Notes under the pieces: model-generated
What the model was told of the DNA's origin: nothing
Databases searched by the model: none
Seen by the model: the letters and a program-made list of their open reading frames with translations, nothing else
Source: Macrostomum hystrix
Taxonomy: Eukaryota > Platyhelminthes > Macrostomidae
Length of the DNA stretch: 64,000 nucleotides
Direction: 5' to 3'
Assembly: GCA_950097015.1 (NCBI GenBank)
Contig: CATNEN010000008.1
Coordinates: 2,914,001 to 2,978,000 of the forward strand
Shown here: in pieces, positions 46,220 through 56,645 of the stretch
How positions within the stretch are numbered: the stretch's first letter is position 1
Layout of the letters: each line of letters begins with the position of its first letter
Position numbers and translations under genes: made by a program

Positions 46220-47403
46220 ATATTTTCCGTTTGTCTTTTCCTTTCGTCTCTATTTTAAAGAAGACTATTGTGAAAGAAGCGAGTGTCTAAAATAAAATAT
46301 GCAACATTGCGAGGCTGAGTCAAGCATAAAAATAGTCTTCGCTAAACAAGCAACCTGGCCTCAGACTGGGGTTAGCAATAAAACAATAAAGCCGAAGAAT
46401 TGAGTGCTAGCTGCGATGTATAGAGATTCGCTCTAACTTAGGAGGGCCTTTGCATGTTTAGCATACCTGTTTAGATAGCTTCTAGCCCTGCCAACTTTGA
46501 ACTGGGTGACTAGTTTCATTTTAGCACAGCCCAGCCAGCGCAGCTTGTCAAACTCAATCACAAGTTTTGTTTCGCATTCTGAACTCAAGTTCAATCTCGA
46601 GAATGTTGGGAAAGCTAGTTCAGGTAGTTCCGTGGATAGTTCAGGTACTGCATAACTAGCCTCAGCTACGTATTTCGCAGATGATTAAAACAAAGCAACA
46701 CTTACCAACAACAGTTGCGTTGAGTTGAACTTTCTTGTCGACTTCTTCAACTAAAAGCTTTTACAGGTATTTTATTGCAGCCTTAAATAAATGCTTCACG
46801 ACCGAGTTCAGTCTCCAGTGCGTCAGTACTAAAAACGAAAGTACTAAAGCCCACAGTAATAGTCGATAATCCCTGGGTTTCACGCGTAATCTTTCGTGCA
46901 AAATCCTGGATTATAGCTGCCGCCCGTGTGCCAATGTGGTGCTCAGAATTTTGAAGACTGCAACAGCTGCGCGTTGAATAGCATTGTGCTACATTTGTCC
47001 TCATTGTTAAAAGAAATAGTTCCCACTAATAGTTGTAGAGCATTGACTTCTAAGCAAAGCTTTTTACTGCATAAAAATACAGGAAAAATATAACTCTATA
47101 GACCTACCAGAGTTGGCAGACGGTCACATGGGCTATGGAAGTTTGCATCTAACGGGAAAAAAGTCACCGATACCGTGAATCAGCTAGAACCATGATCCAT
47201 TTTTTCTGTGGAACAAATGATTTGCTGTGCTTACTCTGCAGCTATTTACTATCAGAAGCTTGAGGGCAGTCTCCGCATGCAGCTTTAATTAAACAATTCG
47301 ATAACTGCCGGACTAGGTAGCACACATCACGGCTACTCAGTAAGGCACACTCAGTAAATAAACTCGCTGTGGACTCATTGTATACTATGATTACCCGACT
47401 GAG
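46220..47403. other. intergenic region between two divergent genes
   Basis: It separates the CD36-family gene (minus) from the TRP-like gene (plus). No convincing exon or repeat is seen. It should contain both upstream control regions. Confidence 0.45.
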
Positions 47404-47410
47404 TATAAAA
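47404..47410 (+). promoter_or_regulatory. TATA box of the TRP-like gene
   Basis: TATAAAA in ctgagtataaaacttagg, about 345 bases before the ATG. Transcription would start near 47434, so the repeat array that follows would lie in the 5' UTR. Confidence 0.5.
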
Positions 47411-47514
47411 CTTAGGAATCAATAGAGTCTGACAGACAGGGGTGCAGCTGCGATCAGGCGGTAGGCTGGACAGTGAGACAGTCACACGGAGAGAGAGTCA
47501 GACAGTGAGACAGT

Positions 47515-47756
47515 TAGACAGTCAGAGAGTCAGGCCGTGAGTCAGACAGTCAGTGAGTCAGGCCAGGGAGTCAGACAGTCAGTGAGTCAGGCCAGGGAGT
47601 CAGACAGTCAGTGAGTCAGGCCAGGGAGTCAGACAGTCAGTGAGTCAGGCCAGGGAGTCAGACAGTCAGTGAGTCAGGCCAGGGAGTCAGACAGTCAGTG
47701 AGTCAGGCCAGGGAGTCAGACAGTCAGTGAGTCAGGCCAGGGAGTCAGACCATGTC
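47515..47756. repeat. 29-bp minisatellite in the 5' UTR of the TRP-like gene, about 8 copies
   Basis: The unit is gtgagtcaggccagggagtc followed by agacagtca. Copies are nearly identical. The last, altered unit runs into the start codon (gggagtcagaccATGtcag). Confidence 0.95.
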
Positions 47757-48225
47757 AGAGCCGCTCAGTGTGGAGGCGAAGCTGGCAGTGATGGAGGCTG
47801 TTCGAGTCGACGACGCCAAGCAGCTGCAGCAGCTGCTGGAGCTGTACAGCCTGGATGCGGCTCTGGCAACGGATTTCGACGCTGATTTCGCCAGCGAGGT
47901 CGCCAAGTTCAGAGACGCTCGCCTGATTGAAACAAATTTGCAATGGAAATTTCAGCTCCACTTTTCTCGGCTAACCAGCGTCTGCGTTGTCTGCGGCGCG
48001 GCCCGCTGCTTCAACCTGGTTGCCATGCGGTTGCTAGGCTTTGGAAAGCAGGCATTCTTGAACGCCAATCAGTTGGAGCCGAACGGGGATAATTGTCTGC
48101 ACGTGGCAGCTAGATTGATCGGCTCTGGCGAAATCGATTCATACGGGAATCCATTGGCGGAGGCTGGAGTCCTGGCCTTTCTGGACGCCATCGAGAAGGA
48201 GGTGCTGCAAAGCGAGGCGTTCCAG
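47752..48225 (+). CDS. TRP-like gene exon 1
   Basis: 158 codons ending EAFQ at CAG|GTGAAG, phase 0. If unspliced, the frame would end at 48243. Confidence 0.75.
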
Positions 48226-50224
48226 GTGAAGATGCTGGCTTGACTACTTGCAGTAGGGTACCGAGGAGTTACATGAAAATATTGGATGAGGTTTTTACAT
48301 CAGAACTGACTGGAACTGGATGAGACATTGGCCAACTATAAGACTGGAGTGAGGGACTGACTTTGCTACTAACAGTGGATCAGGTAGTTAAAGTTTAGGA
48401 TCGTAGTGAAAGGCAGTGAAAGGGAATTAAGTGATTGGCGGAGCGATTTCATTCCCAACTCTCGCACCAGTGTTCGAATCCACGGCTAGACGACAAAAAT
48501 TTGAGGCGCAGCCGTGGAGAGGGCTTGGGAGCTTTTGTGTAATTTATGCACAACAGTGAGAGTGTACACTGCCTGACGATGCGGAACATGTGCAGTGCAC
48601 ATGTACACACCTGAGAGTGTGCCTGCTTACGCATCTGTGTATGCACGAGTGTGCTCAAAGGTCAGTGGAAGCTCGTACCATCGACATGGTTTCCATCGAC
48701 AAGAGCGTGCTGCGCGTATTCCATGCGCCCCAAGTTAAGCGGCTTCGACGCAGAATACAGCTCAGATCGAACCCTCGGAGCCACATGGACCGGCCAATCA
48801 CAACTCGCCCATTGCAGGCGATGTTTTCGCATCGCAACGTCTATCAGCAGTTGCCGCTGATGGAGGCCGACTTCAGCCAGGCCTACGCCGTGTTCAACTG
48901 GCTGCTGGAGTCCGACGCGAGCGTTTGCCGCGAGCTGCACCGGGACGCGCGCCGGCGCCTCCTGGAGATTCGGCTGGAGGCCGGCGGGCAGCTGGATGTC
49001 GACTACCTGGCCTGGTTCCCGGTGGTATTCGGCATCGGCCACCTGGCCGGCTATCACCGGGGCTGCGCCAGGTCGCCGGTGCTGGCAGCTCTGGGGCAGC
49101 GCCTGCTCAACCGGCACTGGTGGTGGCACGCGGCTTCCTGCGCATGGGACCTCGGCCTGCTGGCCTGCCTTCACGCGGTGGTCGCTCGCGGTGTTCAACT
49201 GCTGATGGTGGACTCTGACATGAGCCAGCGTCTGCGTCCAGGATTCCAGGTGGCCGCCTGGTCCCTGGTATCAGTCAGCCTCGCCGTTGACTGTCTGGAC
49301 GCCGCTTGGATGCTGCGGCTGATTTGCAAAACTGCGCGAAAATATCGCCAGGATTCGAACTACCGACCGTTGGTGAAGGCGGCAACTGACCGGCCTTTGT
49401 GAGTCCACTTTGTGAATCAGAGAACCGGAAGATTCCTGTGACCCAGGGGGGTAGAAGGCCTGGCAAAAAATAACTGAGAAAGTTTTCAATGCAGGGAAAT
49501 GGCATCTGAGCTGCTGCTGTTTTGCTACAACATGGAGTCCGTGAGCAACGTGGCATTCAGCCGCCTGGCCAACAGTCTGGGCATCGCCTGCCTCGCAGCT
49601 GGTCTGGCCTGGGACGATGGCAAGGCGGAGCACCTGGAAACTCGCAACAGTCTCATCGCCTGGTCCGCCTGCCTCCAGCTGCTGCACGTCATCGGTGCGT
49701 TCCTCTACCTGCCAGGTCTTGGCTACTACCTGCTGATGATTGTGAAGCAGGTGAAACTCACCTTCCTGGCCGCATTCTTTGTCCTGCCAGTGCTGGCAAC
49801 CTTCCAGCTGGTGGCCAGCCTGGCCAACTCCGGCATCCGGGATCTGGGAATTTTCGACTCGTTTGAGTATCTCATGGGCGTCAGATCCTTCACTGGGGAC
49901 GCACTGGTGGCTAAGAATCTAACACTGGCTGGCGAGACCGTCCAGCACATCGGCGTCCAATTCCGCCTGCTGGCCAGCCTGCTGTACTGCACCATCGCGG
50001 TGGTGATGCTCAACTTCTTGGTCGGCGTCATGTCCAAGCTGGTGTCGGACACCTACGAATTCAGGGAGACGATGCGGTCACTAAACCTGCTGCACAAGAG
50101 CTTGATCATGGAGTACAGGTGGCAGCTGATCGAGTCCCTGCTGCCGGCACCGCTGAGGAAGCGCTTCGGCTCTAAGGAGGAGCCCGTGATTTTTGTGCAA
50201 ATGCGCGGCAACCCTGCTGGTTGA
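47752..50224 (+). CDS. TRP-like ankyrin/ion-channel protein, three coding exons
   Basis: Exon 1 (47752-48225) has an ankyrin-like segment (NGDNCLHVAARLI). Exon 2 (about 48680-49398) holds membrane segments around HWWWHAASCAWDLGLLACLH and VAAWSLVSVSLAVDCLDAAW. Exon 3 (49495-50224) has further helices, including LLHVIGAFLYLPGLGYYLLM, a pore-loop-like FDSFEYLMGVRSF and an S6-like YCTIAVVMLNFLVGVMSKLV, then an amphipathic tail. This is the layout of the Ion_trans domain of TRPV/TRPA-like channels. The protein is about 640 residues, so the ankyrin part is short. The exon 2/3 junction is clean (CCTTT|GTGAGT, atgcag|G, phase 2). The 5' end of exon 2 is uncertain. Subfamily and ligand are unknown. 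Confidence 0.75.
48432..48668 (+). mobile_element. SINE family 1 copy next to TRP-like exon 2
   Basis: Plus orientation. The head ttggcggagcgatttcattc is followed by the B box gtgttcgaatcc. Then come ggcgcagccgtggagaggg-cttggg, cagtgagagtgtacac and gtgtgctcaaaggtcagtgg. The copy ends a few bases before exon 2 begins. Confidence 0.75.
48680..49398 (+). CDS. TRP-like gene exon 2 (5' end uncertain)
   Basis: Protein-like text starts with TIDMVSIDKSVLRVFHAP, before RLRRRIQLRSN. Phase-0 acceptors that would fit exon 1 are gacaag at 48702 and gttaag near 48740. AGs inside the SINE end (ctcaaag, gtcag) do not fit the phase. It ends at 49398 before GTGAGT. Confidence 0.65.
49495..50224 (+). CDS. TRP-like gene exon 3 (pore region and C-terminus)
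   Basis: It follows gttttcaatgcag and completes a Leu codon. It ends VQMRGNPAG and TGA. Confidence 0.8.
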
Positions 50225-50279
50225 AGGCAGCCGCCATGTGGGCCTCATCCGATGGAAAAATATCACTCAGATGCAAACT

Positions 50280-53200
50280 TAGGACAGTCAGAGAGTCAGG
50301 ACAGTCAGAGAGTCAGGATAGTCAGAGAGTCAGGACAGTCAGAGAGTCAGGATAGTCAGAGAGTCAGGACAGTCAGAGAGTCAGGACAGTCAGAAAGTCG
50401 GGATAGTCAGAGAGTCAGGATAGTCAGAGAGTCGGGATAGTCAGAAAGTCGGTATAGTCAGAGAGTCAGGATAGTCAGAGAGTAAGTGGAGTCAGAGAGT
50501 CAGCATAGTCAGAGAGTCAGGATAGTCAGAGAGTCAGGATAGTCAGAGAGTCGGGATAGTCAGAGAGTCAGGATAGTCAGAGAGTCGGGATAGTCAGAGA
50601 GTCAGGAGAGTCAGAGAGTCAGGAGAGTCAGAGAGTCAGGATAGTCAGAGAGTCAGGATAGTCAAAGAGTAAGGGGAGTCAGAGAGTCAGGACAGTCAGA
50701 GAGTCAGGACAGTCAGAGAGTCAGGAGAGTCAGAGAGTCAGGATAGTCAGAGAGTCAGGACAGTCAGAGAGTCAGGACAGTCAGAGAGTCAGGATAGTCA
50801 GAGAGTCAGGAGAGTCAGAGAGTCAGGACAGTCAGAGAGTCAGGACAGTCAGAGAGTCAGGAGAGTCAGAGAGTCAGGATAGTCAGAGAGTCAGGATAGT
50901 CAAAGAGTCAGGATAGTCAGAGAGTCAGGAGAGTCAGAGAGTCAGGATAGTCAGAGAGTCAGGATAGTCAAAGAGTAAGGGGAGTCAGAGAGTCAGGACA
51001 GTCAGAGAGTCAGGACAGTCAGAGAGTCAGGAGAGTCAGAGAGTCAGGAGAGTCAGAGAGTCAGGACAGTCAGAGAGTCAGGACAGTCAGAGAGTCAGGA
51101 GAGTCAGAGAGTCAGGATAGTCAGAGAGTCAGGATAGTCAAAGAGTCAGGATAGTCAGAGAGTCAGGAGAGTCAGAGAGTCAGGATAGTCAGAGAGTCAG
51201 GATAGTCAAAGAGTAAGGGGAGTCAGAGAGTCAGGACAGTCAGAGAGTCAGGACAGTCAGAGAGTCAGGAGAGTCAGAGAGTCAGGATAGTCAGAGAGTC
51301 AGGACAGTCAGAGAGTCAGGACAGTCAGAGAGTCAGGATAGTCAGAGAGTCAGGAGAGTCAGAGAGTCAGGACAGTCAGAGAGTCAGGACAGTCAGAGAG
51401 TCAGGACAGTCAGAGAGTCAGGACAGTCAGAGAGTCAGGATAGTCAGAGAGTCAGGAGAGTCAGAGAGTCAGGACAGTCAGAGAGTCAGGACAGTCAGAG
51501 AGTCAGGAGAGTCAGAGAGTCAGGATAGTCAGAGAGTCAGGATAGTCAAAGAGTCAGGATAGTCAGAGAGTCAGGAGAGTCAGAGAGTCAGGACAGTCAG
51601 AGAGTCAGGAGAGTCAGAGAGTCAGGAGAGTCAGAGAGTCAGGACAGTCAGAGAGTCAGGATAGTCAGAGAGTCAGGATAGTCAGAGAGTCAGGATAGTC
51701 AGAGAGTCAGGACAGTCAGAGAGTCAGGACAGTCAGAGAGTCAGGATAGTCAGAGAGTCAGGACAGTCAGAGAGTCAGGACAGTCAGAGAGTCAGGATAG
51801 TCAGAGAGTCAGGACAGTCAGAGAGTCAGGACAGTCAGAGAGTCAGGATAGTCAGAGAGTCAGGACAGTCAGAGAGTCAGGACAGTCAGAGAGTCAGGAT
51901 AGTCAGAGAGTCAGGAGAGTCAGAGAGTCAGGATAGTCAGAGAGTCAGGAGAGTCAGAGAGTCAGGATAGTCAGAGAGTCAGGATAGTCAGAGAGTCAGG
52001 ATAGTCAGAGAGTCAGGACAGTCAGAGAGTCAGGACAGTCAGAGAGTCAGGATAGTCAGAGAGTCAGGAGAGTCAGAGAGTCAGGATAGTCAGAGAGTCA
52101 GGATAGTCAGAGAGTCAGGACAGTCAGAGAGTCAGGACAGTCAGAGAGTCAGGACAGTCAGAGAGTCAGGACAGTCAGAGAGTCAGGATAGTCAGAGAGT
52201 CAGGACAGTCAGAGAGTCAGGATAGTCAGAGAGTCAGGATAGTCAGAGAGTCAGGATAGTCAGAGAGTCAGGATAGTCAGAGAGTCAGGATAGTCAGAGA
52301 GTCAGGAGAGTCAGAGAGTCAGGATAGTCAGAGAGTCAGGACAGTCAGAGAGTCAGGATAGTCAGAGAGTCAGGAGAGTCAGAGAGTCAGGATAGTCAGA
52401 GAATCAGGATAGTCAAAGAGTAAGGGGAGTCAGAGAGTCAGGATAGTCAGAGAGTCAGGACAGTCAGAGAGTCAGGATAGTCAGAGAGTCAGGAGAGTCA
52501 GAGAGTCAGGATAGTCAGAGAGTCAGGACAGTCAGAGAGTCAGGATAGTCAGAGAGTCAGGAGAGTCAGAGAGTCAGGATAGTCAGAGAATCAGGATAGT
52601 CAGAGAGTCGGGATAGTCAGAGAGTCAGGAGAGTCAGAGAGTCGGGATAGTCAGAGAGTCAGCATAGTCAGAGAGTCAGGATAGTCAGAGAGTCGGGATA
52701 GTCAGAGAGTCAGGAGAGTCAGAGAGTCGGGATAGTCAGAGAGTCGGGATAGTCAGAGAGTCGGGATAGTCAGAGAGTCGGGGATAGTCAGAGAGTCGGG
52801 GATAGTCAGAGAGTCAGGATAGTCAGAGAGTCGGGATAGTCAGAGAGTCGGGGATAGTCAGAGAGTCGGGGATAGTCAGAGAGTCGGGATAGTCAGAGAG
52901 TCGGGATAGTCAGAGAGTCGGGGATAGTCAGAGAGTCGGGATAGTCAGAGAATCAGGATAGTCAGAGAGTCGGGGATAGTCAGAGAGTCGGGATAGTCAG
53001 AGAGTCGGGATAGTCAGAAAGTCGGTATAGTCAGAGAGTCGGGATAGTCAGAGAGTCGGGATAGTCAGAGAGTCGGGATAGTCAGAGAGTCGGGGATAGT
53101 CAGAGAGTCAGGATAGTCAAAGAGTAAGGGGAGTCAGAGAGTCAGCATAGTCAGAGAGTCAGGATAGTCAGAGAGTCAGGACAGTCAGAGAATCAGGATA

Positions 53201-54018
53201 GTCAGAGAGTAAGTGGAGTCAGAGAGTCAGCATAGTCAGAGAGTCAGGAGAGTCAGAGAGTCAGGATAGTCAGAAAGTCGGGATAGTCAGAGAGTCAGGA
53301 TAGTCAGAGAGTCAGCATAGTCAGAGAGTCAGGATAGTCAGAAAGTCGGTATAGTCAGAGAGTCGGGATAGTCAGAGAGTCGGGGATAGTCAGAGAGTCG
53401 GGATAGTCAGAAAGTCGGTATAGTCAGAGAGTCGGGATAGTCAGAGAGTCGGGATAGTCAGAAAGTCGGTATAGTCAGAGAGTCGGGATAGTCAGAGAGT
53501 CAGGAGAGTCAGAGAGTCGGGATAGTCAGAGAGTCGGGGATAGTCAGAGAGTCGGGATAGTCAGAGAGTCGGGGATAGTCAGAGAGTCGGGATAGTCAGA
53601 GAGTCGGGATAGTCAGAAAGTCGGTATAGTCAGAGAGTCGGGATAGTCAGAGAGTCGGGGATAGTCAGAGAGTCAGGAGAGTCAGAGAGTCAGGATAGTC
53701 AGAGAGTCGGGATAGTCAGAGAGTCGGGATAGTCAGAGAGTCGGGATAGTCAGAGAGTCGGGATAGTCAGAGAGTCGGGGATAGTCAGAGAGTCAGGAGA
53801 GTCAGAGAGTCGGGATAGTCAGAGAGTCGGGGATAGTCAGAGAGTCGGGATAGTCAGAGAGTCGGGGATAGTCAGAGAGTCGGGATAGTCAGAGAGTCGG
53901 GATAGTCAGAGAGTCGGGATAGTCAGAGAGTCGGGGATAGTCAGAGAGTCGGGATAGTCAGAGAGTCGGGATAGTCAGAAAGTCGGGATAGTCAGAGAGT
54001 CGGGGATAGTCAGGGCAG
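50280..54018. repeat. 17-bp satellite, about 3.7 kb, roughly 220 copies
   Basis: The unit is agtcagagagtcaggac, with at, ac or ag before agtc. The left 2.4 kb mostly reads agtcagga. From about 52600 on, agtcggga and an 18-bp form agtcgggga dominate. The rare marker caaagagtaagggg occurs at 50663, 50969, 51207, 52414 and 53118. The first three gaps (306, 238, 1207) are exact multiples of 17, so larger blocks have been duplicated in register. Confidence 0.98.
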
Positions 54019-54548
54019 TCAGAACAAGAGCCATTTTACTATTTATTCACAAGCATGCTGTTTTGCCACTATCTATCGTGAAATTTTCACCATTTTATAA
54101 AGCTTGCAGTGTGTATCACACCACTTTTAGGTCTCAGAATCAAGTATGTTGAATTTATGATTAGTGCACGCATTCGTACAGGTCCTAAATAATACTCGCG
54201 CACAACTAACTGTTGGATCAGTACTGAGTGCAAAGACTAAAGGTTAATTTCAGTTGTATTTGAACAGAGCGCTTTCACTTGTCGTGCAGTTAGTAATCTG
54301 TACAGGCCAATCTTTAGCCGGCCCTACCAAGCCAAACCTCCTAAGCCTGACATTCCTTCAATCTTTCAATTCAGGCAAACACGACCATCGAGGTATGAGA
54401 GCTGCTTTCGTTGCTAAGATTAGATAAACTGAGGTCAAAATGTGCGGACAAACATTTCTAAGTTAAAATTGAAATCTGAAAAGCGGTTGGTATCAGAGTC
54501 AGAAGCGACTCAGAACACACGTTGAATAGGCGCTAGCCGCAGACAGAC
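54019..54548. other. upstream region of the FAXC-like gene
   Basis: AT-rich, no repeat. A possible 3' splice site, gctagccgcag, ends 8 bases before the ATG at 54549 (gccgcag|acagacATG). Confidence 0.4.
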
Positions 54549-55421
54549 ATGGATTCCATTATGTCTTACTGGTCTCGCAGTCCCCTGACCGCGACTTTGG
54601 CGGCCTCTGGCGCTGTCGCCGTCTGCCTGCTGGTCGCGACTCGCATCTTCCGCCGAAAGCGATCTGGCCCGCGCGTGCCTAACTACAAGCAGGATGTGGT
54701 GTACCTGTTCAACTTTCCCAGCTGTCGCACCATTGTTAGCATATCGCCATTCGCTTTGAAGCTGGAGACCTGGCTGCGGCTGAAGAAGATTCCGCACGTT
54801 GTGACGCGCAAGATGCTGGTGTGGAGCAAGAAGGGCCAGATACCATTCATTGAGCTGAACGGTGAGGAGTACAACGAGTCCAACCTCATCATCGCCAAGC
54901 TGACGAAGCACTTCAGCGTGCGGGAGAGCCTCACCGAAGAGCAGCAGGGCTGGGCCAGGGGCCTGGAGATGATGCTGGAGAACCAGACCGTGTATTCCTA
55001 CTTTTATTATCGCTATGTTGAGGACGTTGTGAACTTCATCAACACCTGGGAGTTCTGTGGCTACCTGCTGCGTCAGTTTCTTTATTTTACCTTCCCGCGC
55101 GGCTACGGCAAGAAGGTGGAGTACCACGGCATCGGCAGGAACACTGTGCCAGAGATGTACGAAATGGGCTTCCAGGACATCATGGCGCTGTCCAAGGCGC
55201 TTGGTGACAAGCAGTTCCTGTTTGGCAACGAGATCTCCACGGTTGACTGCTACGCTTTCGGCCACCTGGCCCAGATTCTCTACATCCCCATCAACTATCC
55301 GCACAAGAAGTTCATGCGAGACAACACGCCAAACCTGTGCGACTATGTCGATCGAATTCGAGAGCGACTTTGGCCGGACTGGGAGCAGCTGTCCATGGAG
55401 AATCTTCAGGGCTCGCGCTGA
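54549..55421 (+). CDS. FAXC (failed axon connections) homolog, metaxin-like GST fold
   Basis: 290 residues in one exon. An N-terminal membrane helix (about 12-33, TLAASGAVAVCLLVATRIF) is followed by a basic stop-transfer RRKR. Then comes a thioredoxin/GST-N-like part with VVYLFNFPSCRTIVSISPFA, LKLETWLRLKKIPH and GQIPFIELNGEEYNESNLII. The GST-C-like part includes FLFGNEISTVDCYAFGHLAQ and ends WPDWEQLSMENL. This order and these motifs are those of Fax/FAXC. In Drosophila the family is linked to axon development; its biochemical activity is unsettled. The length is usual for compact members. The start is the first ATG, preceded by a possible splice acceptor. Confidence 0.93.
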   Translation: MDSIMSYWSRSPLTATLAASGAVAVCLLVATRIFRRKRSGPRVPNYKQDVVYLFNFPSCRTIVSISPFALKLETWLRLKKIPHVVTRKMLVWSKKGQIPFIELNGEEYNESNLIIAKLTKHFSVRESLTEEQQGWARGLEMMLENQTVYSYFYYRYVEDVVNFINTWEFCGYLLRQFLYFTFPRGYGKKVEYHGIGRNTVPEMYEMGFQDIMALSKALGDKQFLFGNEISTVDCYAFGHLAQILYIPINYPHKKFMRDNTPNLCDYVDRIRERLWPDWEQLSMENLQGSR

Positions 55422-56241
55422 GACTTGCCGACTGGGTTGCTGTGCGAAACAGGCTCGACAGTGTTCAAATAGTTTAACTGGCTTGTTAATTTGGCAATAA
55501 TTTTTGGCATTCTACGTACGTATTTGGCTGTCATGTCGTTTTGATTCTTAGAATGGGGTTTTTATGAAATCAGTTTGTTTTCTACCTACGAATCGCAGTA
55601 CGAAAATATGCCGACACAATTTTACTCGCAACATGTTCTTGTTGAAGCCATGATTTGCACAAATGATTTTCATTTTCCCTAATGAAAAAATTCGAAATGA
55701 ATTTATTTCTTACATTGTTAGAATTCTAAAAATGTCAGCCTAGTCAGAAAATAGAAATATAACTTCACTGCTGCAAGTAGTATTACATGGTCATATGCAT
55801 TCAATGAAAGCAGCATTATGAGTGTTTGTAGATTTTCGGGCTCCGAATCACCCGAGGGCAGCTCTGGCAAGCGGGCGGAAAGCAAGAAATACGAGTGAAT
55901 CCGTAGTGAATGAAGAATAATGAATCTAAGAGAAGTAGGCTGCAGGCCCAGCTATTTCATTGGGCAAACAGCTCCGGCAGCGATTGGCTGTCGGACAGAA
56001 TGGGGGTATGAAAAATCGGCCCAGGGAGTGGGGTGGTTGGCGCTAGGACGCATGACGTGTCAATCTGTTACTGGTGCTCCTTTGTCTCCTCTGTAAAATA
56101 GTATCGAGCTGCCTGTACGCCCGCGTCATTCCTTTTGTTATACTGCGCCTAATAAACTCGCTATAATGCTCATCTTGCAAAATTGTGCAATAAGGTCACG
56201 GATCATGAGACCGGTGAGCATAGACAGACGAGGCTAAACAT
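55422..56241. other. 3'-to-3' intergenic space
   Basis: It lies between the ends of the FAXC-like gene (plus) and the Kv gene (minus). AATAAA at 56149 (plus) and TTTATT near 55699 (AATAAA on minus) are possible poly(A) signals, which would make the two 3' UTRs overlap. Nothing else is recognised. Confidence 0.35.
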
Positions 56242-56645
56242 TTACAAGTCAGTCTCAGCTGGAGGCCCGCCGCCACCTAGCAGCGGCTGCGAGTGTCTGG
56301 CGCAGGCTCGGCGGTGCCTGGACGCTGCAGCTTCGTCTGCGTCGCCAGCCCTGGACGGTTTGAGCTTCAGCCGCTTCTTCCAGTAGGCCTTGCCGAGCTT
56401 CTGCGAGTGCGTGGCCTGCGACGCTCCCTCCGTCACGAGCTTCTTCATCTTCTTGACCTTGCCGCCGGCAAAGGAGTTCACTTTGGCCAGCAGCGCCTTT
56501 GTTGCGTACTCCTGCACCGAGTTCCTGGACACGTGCACAATCTGTGAGTGCGAGTAGTACAGCATAAAGTGATTCACGAGAATCGGCACCGTGAAGGCTA
56601 TCAGGAGTAGCCCGCTCAGGGCACAGGCTGAACCCACGATGCGAC
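56242..56645 (-). CDS. Kv exon: S6 and C-terminus
   Basis: The acceptor ccccgcag precedes GTCGCATC, and the exon completes a Gly codon split by the intron. The tail is rich in Lys (KVKKMKKLVTEG) and ends PPAETDL. Confidence 0.85.

Noticed and set aside
50280-54018. CRISPR-like array of short repeats
   Set aside because: There are no unique spacers between repeats; it is a simple 17-bp tandem satellite in animal DNA.
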